Positions 37,042 to 44,841 of a stretch of DNA of 64,000 nt are shown here, piece after piece. Numbering within the stretch: the stretch's first letter is position 1; each line of letters begins with the position of its first letter. The stretch spans positions 186,001 to 250,000 of the forward strand of contig NZ_JARXVG010000004.1 in the NCBI RefSeq assembly GCF_029892485.1. Reading direction: 5' to 3'. Made by a program: the position numbers and the translations under genes. Below the pieces are notes generated by a model that was given only the letters and a program-made list of their open reading frames with translations, did no database searches and had not been told where the DNA came from. Source of the DNA: Variovorax boronicumulans (GTDB lineage Bacteria; Pseudomonadota; Gammaproteobacteria; Burkholderiales; Burkholderiaceae_C).

Positions 37042-38553
37042 ATGAATGCCCCCCTGCACCGCGAAATGCCTGCCGGCACGCTCGACGCGACGCGCGCCCT
37101 CTCCGATGTCACCGCCCAGTGGGACGGCGACATCGTCAAGCAACTCACCGACTACATCGCCATTCCCGCCAAGTCGCCCGGCTTCGACAAGGACTGGTCG
37201 GCCCATGGCTATCTGGAGACCGTGCTGCGCAACGCCGCCGCCTGGGTCGAGGCCCAGAAGGTCGAAGGCCTGAAGCTGGAGATCGTTCGCCTCGAAGGCC
37301 GCACGCCGGTGCTGTTCTTCGAAGTGCCGGCCACCGGCACCGACATGGGCGAGACCGTGCTGATGTACGGCCACCTCGACAAGCAACCCGAATTCACCGG
37401 CTGGCGCAACGACCTCGGCCCGTGGACGCCCAAGTACGAGAACGGCCTGCTCTATGGCCGCGGCGGCGCCGACGACGGCTACGCGGTGTACGCGAGCGTC
37501 GCCGCGCTGCAGGCGCTCAAGGCCCAGGGCGTGGCGCATCCGCGCATCGTCGGGCTGATCGAGACCTGCGAGGAAAGCGGTTCCTACGACCTGCTGCCGT
37601 ATGTCGACGCGCTGCGTCCGCGCCTGGGCAACGTCGAACTGGTGATCTGCCTGGATTCCGGCGCCGGCAACTACGACCAGCTGTGGCTCACCACCTCGCT
37701 GCGCGGTATGGCCAGCGGCACGCTCAAGGTCGAGGTGCTGACCGAAGGCATCCACTCGGGTGACGCATCCGGCCTCGTGCCCTCAAGCTTCCGCATCATG
37801 CGGCAGGTGCTCGACCGCCTCGAAGACAGTGCCACCGGTCGCCTGCTGCCCGCGAGCTTCCACTGCGAAGTGCCGGCCGACCGCCTCGCGCAAGCCAAGG
37901 CCACGGCCGCCATCCTCGGCGACGAGGTCTACAAGCGCTTTCCGTGGGCGCACTACGACTGCGGCGGCTCGACCATGTTCGCGCTGCCAACCACCACCGA
38001 TCCGGTGGAGGCGCTGCTCAACCGCACCTGGAAGCCCACGCTGTCGGTCACCGGCGCCGAAGGCTTTCCGGCGCTGAAGGACGCGGGCAACGTGCTGCGC
38101 CCCTACACCGCGTTCAAGCTTTCGCTGCGCCTGCCGCCGCTGGTCGATGCGGCCGAGTCGGTACAGAAGCTCAAGGCGCTGCTGGAAGACAACGCGCCCT
38201 ACCAGGCGCGCGTCACCTTCGAAAGCGGCGGCGGCGCCACCGGCTGGAACGCGCCCACGATCACGCCGTGGTTCGAGGACGCGCTCAACAAGGCCTCGCA
38301 GGCGCACTTCGGCGCATCCTGCGGCTACATCGGCCAGGGCGGCACGATCCCGTTGATGAACATGCTGAGCGCCGGCTTCCCCAAGGCGCAGATGATGGTC
38401 TGCGGCGTGCTCGGCCCCAAGAGCAACGCGCACGGCCCCAACGAGTTCCTTCATGTGCCCTATGCCAAGAAGCTGACGGCCGCCGTGGCCGAGGTGATTG
38501 CGGCCCTGCCGGTCGCGCACCGCGCGGCTGCTGCGGAGCCGGCGGCGGCTTGA
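37042..38553 (+). CDS. M20-family dipeptidase
   Basis: A 503-residue zinc peptidase. Metal ligands are visible in YGHLDKQPEF (His-x-Asp), GRGGADDGYA (bridging Asp) and ETCEESGSYD (catalytic and metal Glu); a dimerisation domain lies between about 230 and 390. It likely cleaves dipeptides in the cytoplasm, as no signal peptide is present. The ATG at 37,042 begins the peptidase; in-frame upstream sequence is antisense to the DUF72 gene. Confidence 0.9.
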   Translation: MNAPLHREMPAGTLDATRALSDVTAQWDGDIVKQLTDYIAIPAKSPGFDKDWSAHGYLETVLRNAAAWVEAQKVEGLKLEIVRLEGRTPVLFFEVPATGTDMGETVLMYGHLDKQPEFTGWRNDLGPWTPKYENGLLYGRGGADDGYAVYASVAALQALKAQGVAHPRIVGLIETCEESGSYDLLPYVDALRPRLGNVELVICLDSGAGNYDQLWLTTSLRGMASGTLKVEVLTEGIHSGDASGLVPSSFRIMRQVLDRLEDSATGRLLPASFHCEVPADRLAQAKATAAILGDEVYKRFPWAHYDCGGSTMFALPTTTDPVEALLNRTWKPTLSVTGAEGFPALKDAGNVLRPYTAFKLSLRLPPLVDAAESVQKLKALLEDNAPYQARVTFESGGGATGWNAPTITPWFEDALNKASQAHFGASCGYIGQGGTIPLMNMLSAGFPKAQMMVCGVLGPKSNAHGPNEFLHVPYAKKLTAAVAEVIAALPVAHRAAAAEPAAA

Positions 38554-38554
38554 G

Positions 38555-38620
38555 CGCCGCGCCGGGCCGCCCCAAGCAAGCTCGCTCCCGCTTGGCGGGA
38601 AGGCGCGCAGCGCCAAGGGT
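38555..38620. repeat. Short GC-rich intergenic repeat
   Basis: It contains GCCGGGCCGCCCCAAG as at about 27,288-27,303 and a CGCTCCCGCTTGGCGGGAAGGCG hairpin region. It is probably a degenerate dispersed element; it fills the space before the lipase-like gene. Confidence 0.45.
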
Positions 38621-38626
38621 GCACCA

Positions 38627-39481
38627 ATGAGCGAAGCGCTGCCGCTGCCGCAACGGATGCCACTTTCCACGCCCGACGGCGAGACGCTGGCCCTGCGCCG
38701 GTTGCCCGTGGCCGGAACGCCGCGCGCCGTGGTGGTCGTGGTGCACGGGCTGGGCGAGCATGCGGGGCGCTACCACGGGCTCGCGAAGCGGCTGCACGAA
38801 TGGGGCTTCGCCGTCTGGGCGCACGACCATTTTGGCCATGGCGAATCGACCGGCGCGCGCGGCGGATTGCCGAGCGAACTGCGGCTGGTCGACGACCTCG
38901 CGCTGGTGATCGACGACGCTCGCCGCGAGAACCCCGGCGTGCCGGTCGTGCTGTTGGGGCACAGCCTCGGCGGGCTGGTCGCGACCAGCCTGGTGGCGCG
39001 CGGCGTGCGGCCTGTCGATGGCCTGGTGCTCTCGTCGCCGGGGCTCGATCCGGGCCTGAGCGGGTTTCAGAAAGCGCTGCTCGCGGTGCTGCCGCGCATT
39101 GCGCCGAATCTGCGCGTGGGCAACGGCCTCGACGACAACTTCCTCTCGCACGACCGCGCCGTCGTGCAGGCCTACCGCGACGATCCGCTCACGCACGACC
39201 GTATCGGCAGTCGGCTCGCGCGTTTCCTCGCGTACGAAGGAGCCACGGTGCAGCAGGCGGCGGCGCGCTGGCCGGTGCCCACGCTGCTGATCTATGCGGG
39301 CGACGACCGGCTCGTGAAGCCTGCCGCCAGCCGTGCGTTCGCAGCGGCCGCAGCGCCCAGCGGCATGGTCGAAGCACAGTGCTTCGAGACCCTGTACCAC
39401 GAGATCTTCAATGAGCTGGACGCGGAACCGGTGTTTGCCACGCTGCAGCGCTGGCTCGACAAGCGGTTTCCGTCCAACTGA
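38627..39481 (+). CDS. Alpha/beta hydrolase, monoacylglycerol-lipase-like
   Basis: A 284-residue serine hydrolase of the Hydrolase_4 type. Nucleophile elbow GHSLGG, oxyanion HGLGEHAGRY, and a catalytic Asp/His near the C-terminus (YAGDDRLVKP; LYHEIFNELD) match monoglyceride lipases and lysophospholipases. No signal peptide. Substrate is inferred. The ATG at 38,627 follows the repeat with a weak ribosome site. Confidence 0.88.
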   Translation: MSEALPLPQRMPLSTPDGETLALRRLPVAGTPRAVVVVVHGLGEHAGRYHGLAKRLHEWGFAVWAHDHFGHGESTGARGGLPSELRLVDDLALVIDDARRENPGVPVVLLGHSLGGLVATSLVARGVRPVDGLVLSSPGLDPGLSGFQKALLAVLPRIAPNLRVGNGLDDNFLSHDRAVVQAYRDDPLTHDRIGSRLARFLAYEGATVQQAAARWPVPTLLIYAGDDRLVKPAASRAFAAAAAPSGMVEAQCFETLYHEIFNELDAEPVFATLQRWLDKRFPSN

Positions 39482-39491
39482 TCGAACAGCC

Positions 39492-40661
39492 TCAGGCAGC
39501 GGCCGAGCGCCGCCGCGTCCGCGCGAGCCACAGCAGTGCCGCGCCAGTCAGCACCACTGGCACCAGCGAGCCGTAGTTCAGCAGCTGCCAGCCCTGGGTC
39601 GTGACCAGCACGCCCGAGGCGAACGAGGTCAGCGCCAGCGTCGCGAACACGCAGAAATTGAGCGCACCCTGGGCCCTGTCGCGCTCCTCTGCGGTGTAAG
39701 CCGTGAGCGAAAGCGTTGTACTGCCGGTGAACAGGAAATTCCAGCCCACGCCGAGCAGGCACAGCGCCACGAGGAAGTGCTGCAGTTCCACCCCCGACAG
39801 CGCGACGGCGATGCAGCCGAGGTTGAGCGCGAGGCCCACGCCCATCACCGGCAGCGCGCCGAAGCGGCGGATGAGGTGGCCGGTGAAGAAGCCGGGCGCG
39901 AACATGCCGATCACGTGCCATTCGAGCACCAGCGCGGCGTCGGAAAACGGCAGGCTGCAGATCTGCATCGCGATCGGCGTGGCGGCCATCAGCAGGTTCA
40001 TCACGCCGAAGCCCAAGGCGCCCGCTGCCGCGGCAACGATGAACACGGGCTGCCGTACGATTTCGGAGAGCGGCCGACCGCCGAGGGCCTGCTGCCGGGT
40101 CAGGGGCGCGGGGAAGTCGATGAAGCGCATCACTGCCATCGAGAGCAGCGCCACCGCCGCGAGCGCGATGTAGGCGCCCGCGAAGGGCACGTCGAAGACC
40201 CCGCGCGTGGCGGACGCGAGATTGGGCCCGGCCACCGCGCCGATCAGGCCACCGGCCATCACCAGCGACACCGCCTTCTCGCGCCACTCCGGCGCAGCGA
40301 GCTCGGCCGCTGCAAAACGGTAGAGATTGGCGTTGGCGTTGTAGTAGCCGGCCACCACGGTGGCGAAACACAGCAGCCAGAAGTTCTTCGAGATCGCCGC
40401 GTAGGCGCACAGCAGCGCGGACGCCAGCGCCACCGCCAGCCCGATCTGGAACGATCCGCGCCGCCCGAAGCGCTGCTGCGTACGCGCCACCAGCCCGGTG
40501 GTGAGCGCGCCGCCCACCACATAGCCCATCACCGGCAGCGTCGCCATCCAGCCGCGCGGCGCGATGCCGAGGCCCACCAGTCCGTTGATGGCGATGAAGG
40601 TGACGTTGTTGGTCAGGAACAGGCCCTGACAGATGGCCAGGAGCCAGAGGTTGCGGTTCAT
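39492..40661 (-). CDS. MFS transporter
   Basis: A 389-residue membrane protein with 12 predicted helices and the MFS loop between helices 2 and 3 (QRFGRRGSFQ). ATG at 40,661 is used; the longer frame starts in the terminator of the next gene and is not coding. The substrate is unknown. It converges with the lipase-like gene, with ten bases between the stops. Confidence 0.88.
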   Translation of the reverse strand: MNRNLWLLAICQGLFLTNNVTFIAINGLVGLGIAPRGWMATLPVMGYVVGGALTTGLVARTQQRFGRRGSFQIGLAVALASALLCAYAAISKNFWLLCFATVVAGYYNANANLYRFAAAELAAPEWREKAVSLVMAGGLIGAVAGPNLASATRGVFDVPFAGAYIALAAVALLSMAVMRFIDFPAPLTRQQALGGRPLSEIVRQPVFIVAAAAGALGFGVMNLLMAATPIAMQICSLPFSDAALVLEWHVIGMFAPGFFTGHLIRRFGALPVMGVGLALNLGCIAVALSGVELQHFLVALCLLGVGWNFLFTGSTTLSLTAYTAEERDRAQGALNFCVFATLALTSFASGVLVTTQGWQLLNYGSLVPVVLTGAALLWLARTRRRSAAA

Positions 40662-40701
40662 GCTCGGGGGTTCTACGGGATTCGTCGCCTGGGCGCCAGC
40701 C

Positions 40702-40725
40702 AAAAAAAAGCGCCCTCGCGGGCGC
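40702..40725 (-). terminator. Intrinsic terminator after the YidB-like gene
   Basis: GCGCCC/GGGCGC stem with a four-base loop, followed on the minus strand by eight T. It ends the YidB-like transcript just before the MFS gene. Confidence 0.85.
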
Positions 40726-40751
40726 CGGAATTCTGATGAGGCAGGCCTCGT

Positions 40752-41213
40752 TCAGGACTGCTTGCCTTGCAGCAAGCCACTGAGCGAACCCAGCAGATCG
40801 TCATGGTTGCCAAGACCCTGGTCCGGCACCTTGCCATGGGGCGTGAGCTGGTCGATGAGCGCCGGCAGCATGGTGGCGAGCATCGGCAGCAGCGTTTGCG
40901 CATTGATGCCGAGCTTGGCCGCAATGTTCGCGATGGTGTCTCCGCCCAGTGCGTTTTGCAGCTGGTCGCCCGACACCGGCTGGTTGTCCCCCTTGCCGAT
41001 CCACGAGCCGATGACATCGCCCATGCCGGCCTGCTCGAACTTCGAGACCAGGCCACCCAGGCCGCCTTGGCCGCCGTTGTTGGCAAGCAGGCCACCCAGT
41101 GCGCCGGCGAGGCCGCCGAGATCTCCCAATCCCCCGATGCCTCCGCCTTGTGGTTGCTGCTGTTGCGCAGCGCCTCCAAGCACTTGGCCGAGCACTGAAT
41201 CGAGCAATCCCAT
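40752..41213 (-). CDS. YidB-like (DUF937) protein
   Basis: A 153-residue protein starting MGLLDSVLGQVLGG, with a Gln/Gly-rich stretch and the DUF937 core (GLGGLVSKFEQAGMGDVIGSW, in part; LGINAQTLLPMLATMLPALIDQLTPHG in part). Function unknown; relatives occur near stress genes. The ATG at 41,213 has AAGGAA six bases upstream. It has its own terminator downstream. Confidence 0.88.
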   Translation of the reverse strand: MGLLDSVLGQVLGGAAQQQQPQGGGIGGLGDLGGLAGALGGLLANNGGQGGLGGLVSKFEQAGMGDVIGSWIGKGDNQPVSGDQLQNALGGDTIANIAAKLGINAQTLLPMLATMLPALIDQLTPHGKVPDQGLGNHDDLLGSLSGLLQGKQS

Positions 41214-41312
41214 GGTCATTTCCTTGGTGTGTGACAGAACCGTCGCATTTTCCGTGTGACGGACCGCAAGCCGTAAGTGGAGCGCCCACTTTCGAACTTG
41301 CAACGTGACAAA

Positions 41313-42659
41313 TTACTTGGTACGTGCCGGGCGTTTGGGCAGCAGTGCGGGGGTCAACCCTTGCACGCCGACGAGTCCGAGCACGGTCACGAGCGAATTC
41401 TGCGCGCCTTTCCACGCATCTGTCACGTCGATCGACTCGCTCAGCGCATGCGAACCGGAAGACTTGCCGCCGCCCCCGATGATGATCGCCGGGATGCCCA
41501 GCGAGATCGGCACGTTGGCATCGGTGCTGCCGCCGCGCAGCAGCGTCTTCTGGCCGAAGGCGGTGTTCGAGCGCGTCGCCGCCTCGACGATCAACGAGTC
41601 GGAGGGCGTGCGCCCGCCCGGCCGGTCGCCGATCAGCTTGTGGCTCGCGCTCAGCGTGGTCACGTTCCAGCGCCTGTTTTCCTCGACCACCGCTTCGTCG
41701 ATGGCAGCGAGGATTTTTTTCTCGGTCTCCAGCAGCGAGGCCATGTCGTCCGAGCGGATGTCGATGGCCATGCGCGCATCGGGTGCGATGGTGTTGACCG
41801 AGGTGCCGCCGCCCACGGTGCCGACGGTGAAGGTGGTCTTGGGAAAGCTCGGTGTGCGCACCTCGGCGATCTTGGCGATCGCGCGGCCCATGCCGTGGAT
41901 CGCGCTGGGCACCTGGCCGAACGCGCCGAAGCTGTGACCGCCCGGGCCCTTGAAGGTGACCTCGTAGCGATGGCTGGCGGTTCCGAGCACCAGCACATGC
42001 CCCTCCGGCGAGGGCTCCAGTCCGACCATGCCGTCGATGTCCAGGTGGTCGCGGAAGATCGCCTTGATGCCGCGCAGGTTGCCGAGCTCTTCCTCGCCGA
42101 CATTGCCGACGATCAGCAGGTCGCCCACCGTCTGGATCTTGTTGTCGTTGAGCACCTTGAGCCACGACAGCAGCACCGAGAGGCCCCGCGTGTCGTCCGC
42201 TATGCCCGGCGCATGGAGGCGGCCGTCGCGCTCCTTCACCTTCACGTCGGTGCCGGCGGGGAACACGGTGTCCAGGTGGGCCGAGATCAAGAGCTTCGGG
42301 CCGTGGCCTGTGCCCTTGCGCAGGCCGACCACGTTGCCTTCGGCGTCGATCTTCGCGTCGGACAGGCCCACGGCCTTCATGCGCGCGAGAAAGGCCTCGG
42401 CGCGCTTCTGCTCCTTGAAGGGCGGCGCTTCGATCTCGGTGAGCATCTTCAGGTCTTCGACCGATCGCTCATGGTCTGCCTTGACCGCGTCCAGCAGCTT
42501 CTGGATCGCGGGCGATGCCATCAGCTGGGTGTAGGTCCTGTCGACTTCAGGGCTGACCTGCGCCGGCGTGGGCGCGACGGCATTGCTCTGCGCATGGGCG
42601 GCGTGCGCCACACACAGCGCGGCAAGAACCAGAGGGGCGAGACGGAGCGAACGGGACAT
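41313..42659 (-). CDS. Exported M20-type peptidase
   Basis: A 448-residue protein with a signal peptide (about 1-23, cleavage after AHAAHA) and an M20 metallopeptidase fold: LLISAHLDTVFPAG (His-x-Asp), APGIADDTRG (bridging Asp), NVGEEELGNLRG (catalytic Glu pair), SHRYEVTFKGPGGHS dimer domain, and a C-terminal GSHALSESID His ligand. It probably acts on peptides in the periplasm. It is not co-transcribed tightly with rsmE (92 bases apart). Confidence 0.88.
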   Translation of the reverse strand: MSRSLRLAPLVLAALCVAHAAHAQSNAVAPTPAQVSPEVDRTYTQLMASPAIQKLLDAVKADHERSVEDLKMLTEIEAPPFKEQKRAEAFLARMKAVGLSDAKIDAEGNVVGLRKGTGHGPKLLISAHLDTVFPAGTDVKVKERDGRLHAPGIADDTRGLSVLLSWLKVLNDNKIQTVGDLLIVGNVGEEELGNLRGIKAIFRDHLDIDGMVGLEPSPEGHVLVLGTASHRYEVTFKGPGGHSFGAFGQVPSAIHGMGRAIAKIAEVRTPSFPKTTFTVGTVGGGTSVNTIAPDARMAIDIRSDDMASLLETEKKILAAIDEAVVEENRRWNVTTLSASHKLIGDRPGGRTPSDSLIVEAATRSNTAFGQKTLLRGGSTDANVPISLGIPAIIIGGGGKSSGSHALSESIDVTDAWKGAQNSLVTVLGLVGVQGLTPALLPKRPARTK

Positions 42660-42751
42660 GGGCGGAAGGTCCTTCTTTGTCGTGATGAACGGGTGAGGTA
42701 CCCATTCTTCCGCAGCCCGTCCGCGCGCGCGTCGCGGAAAACACCCCCTTC

Positions 42752-43498
42752 TCAGGGGCCGCCGAGCGACACCAGGGCTGCGAGCGCGGCAGTTTCGGCG
42801 CGCAGCACGCGAAGTCCGAGCGTGACGGGCGCGAAGCCGCGCGCGATGGCTTCCTGCTCCTCGGCGGCGCTGAGTCCGCCTTCGGGGCCGCTCAGCACGC
42901 GCACATCGCGGTTGCCGGCGGCGTGTGCCGCGATGGCCGAGGCCACGTCCTGCGTGCCCTCCGCCAGGCTCAGGATGAGGCGCGCTGCGGCGGCCTCGCC
43001 GCTCGCGTCCTGCCCGTCGATCCATCCCGAGTTGCCCGAGAACGACCGCACCGGGTGAATCACCGGCACGCGGTTGCGGCCGCACTGCTCGCACGCCGCG
43101 ATGGCGATGGCCTCCCAGTGCGCGCGTTTCTTCTCGGCGCGTTCGCCCGAAAGACGCAGCACGCCGTGCGCCGTCGCCAGCGGCTGGATGCTCGCGACGC
43201 CCAGCTCCGTGGCCTTCTCGACCAGCCAGTCCATGCGCTCGTTGGCCGGCATGCCGACGGCCAGGTGCACCGCGCGCGTCGCCTCGCGCTCGACGGTGTT
43301 GTGGGCGCCGACCGTCACCGAAACGTCGCTGCGGCCCATGCGCTCGATCGTGGCCTCGTACTCGCCGCCCGAGCCGTCGAACAGCGTCAGCGCGTCGCCC
43401 GGCTGCATCCGCAGCACCTGCACATGGCGCGCAGCACCGGCCGGCAGCGCGAAAGCGGCGCCGGCGCTCAAGGGCACAGAACAATGGAAACGGGGCAT
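42752..43498 (-). CDS. rsmE: 16S rRNA m3U1498 methyltransferase
   Basis: A 248-residue SPOUT-class methyltransferase. The N-terminal PUA-like domain (MPRFHCSVPLSAGAAFALP) is followed by the knot domain with EKATELGVASIQPL, the SGPEGGLSAAEEQ SAM-binding loop and LGLRVLRAETA. It methylates uridine 1498 of 16S rRNA. It follows amgK by nine bases and is likely in the same transcript. Confidence 0.95.
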   Translation of the reverse strand: MPRFHCSVPLSAGAAFALPAGAARHVQVLRMQPGDALTLFDGSGGEYEATIERMGRSDVSVTVGAHNTVEREATRAVHLAVGMPANERMDWLVEKATELGVASIQPLATAHGVLRLSGERAEKKRAHWEAIAIAACEQCGRNRVPVIHPVRSFSGNSGWIDGQDASGEAAAARLILSLAEGTQDVASAIAAHAAGNRDVRVLSGPEGGLSAAEEQEAIARGFAPVTLGLRVLRAETAALAALVSLGGP

Positions 43499-43507
43499 GC
43501 TATGAAA

Positions 43508-44605
43508 TCAGACCCGGCCGTAGGCGAAGCCCGTGAGCGCGGAGGTGCCCTCGACTTCGTCGATCACGCGCAGGAGCGGCGTCAGTTCCATGTAGCGGCT
43601 CGCGGTGCTGCGGATGTAGGCGATGAAACGCGGCGTGTCGGCCAGGTAGCGGGGCTTGCCGTCGCGCAGCGTGAGGCGCGCGAAGATCCCGGCCACCTTC
43701 AGGTGGCGCTGCAGGCCCATCCATTCGACGGCGCGATAGAAAGCGCCGAAATCCTCGTCGACCGGCAGCCCGGCCTTGCGCGCGGCCTGCCAGTAGCGCA
43801 CGGTGATGTCGAGCACGAATTCCTCGTCCCAGCTGAGGAAGGCGTCGCGCATCAGGCTGGCGATGTCGTAGGTGATGGGGCCGTAGACGGCATCCTGGAA
43901 GTCGAGCACGCCCAGAGCGGTGCCGTTGCCGACCATCAGGTTGCGCGGCATGAAGTCGCGGTGCACATAGACGCTCGGCGAGGCCAGGTTGCTCTCGACG
44001 ATCAGCTTGAAGCTGCGCTCCAGCCGCTCCTTCAGCTTGCCCTCGATGGTCACGCCGCGGTGGCGGCCGATGTACCACTCGGGAAAGAGCGCCAGTTCGC
44101 GTTCGAGCAGCGCCCGGTCATACGGGGGCAGCACGCCGGGCCTGGAGGCCAGCTGCCAGCGGATCAATGCGTCGATGGCCTGGTCGTAGAGCGGGCGGCT
44201 GGCATCCGGCTGGGCCGGGTCGATCACGTCGAGCATGGTCTGGCGGCCCAGGTCGTCCAGCAGCAGGAAGCCGTTCGGGCGGTCCCATTCGAGCACCTGC
44301 GGGGCGGTTACGCCGGCTTCGGCCATGAGCCTGGCCACCTGCACAAAGGGGTCGCTGTTCTCCTTGTCCGGCGGAGCGTCCATCACGATGCGCGTCGGCG
44401 TGCCGGGGATGGCGGTGTCGACGCGGAAGTAGCGGCGAAAGCTCGCATCGGCCGAGGCGAGCCGCACGGTGCCAGGCAGCAGGCGATGGGCGGCGGCGAT
44501 GCCTTGCAGCCAGGCCCGGAACCCTTCGGCGCGTTGCGGATCTGTCCAGAGGATGGCCTCGGCGGGGCTTGGGGCCGATGAGGCCGGGGTCGGGGGTGCT
44601 GTCAT
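43508..44605 (-). CDS. amgK: MurNAc/GlcNAc anomeric kinase AmgK-like
   Basis: A 365-residue aminoglycoside-phosphotransferase-fold kinase with the catalytic loop VHRDFMPRNLMV and the metal motif VLDFQDAVYGP. AmgK phosphorylates N-acetylmuramate in the cell-wall recycling route that bypasses de novo synthesis, and it is typically encoded divergently from lptD, as here. The usual partner gene murU (nucleotidyltransferase) does not follow; rsmE does. The assignment rests on context plus fold. Confidence 0.82.
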   Translation of the reverse strand: MTAPPTPASSAPSPAEAILWTDPQRAEGFRAWLQGIAAAHRLLPGTVRLASADASFRRYFRVDTAIPGTPTRIVMDAPPDKENSDPFVQVARLMAEAGVTAPQVLEWDRPNGFLLLDDLGRQTMLDVIDPAQPDASRPLYDQAIDALIRWQLASRPGVLPPYDRALLERELALFPEWYIGRHRGVTIEGKLKERLERSFKLIVESNLASPSVYVHRDFMPRNLMVGNGTALGVLDFQDAVYGPITYDIASLMRDAFLSWDEEFVLDITVRYWQAARKAGLPVDEDFGAFYRAVEWMGLQRHLKVAGIFARLTLRDGKPRYLADTPRFIAYIRSTASRYMELTPLLRVIDEVEGTSALTGFAYGRV

Positions 44606-44841
44606 GGATAATCGATTCTACAAATCCGCCTGGCGCGGCAACCCCTCCGGTCGGCCACCGACCGGGCAAAGGTTGCTGCCGGCCCCTGCAACCCGCCGGC
44701 CTGCCGCGCCGTCTCCCCGACGATCTTTCGTTCCGAACCGATGCCTACGACCCAACGCCCTCACGCTTGGCACCTTGTGCGCTCGCTGCTCTCCTCGGGG
44801 GAGCCGCGGGCTTTCCTCGGAACGGCCTGGCGGGAGGCTTG

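Noticed and set aside
42660..43484. Fusion of the exported peptidase with a long upstream segment
   Set aside because: The upstream part is an out-of-frame reading of rsmE, and the signal peptide begins at 42,659.
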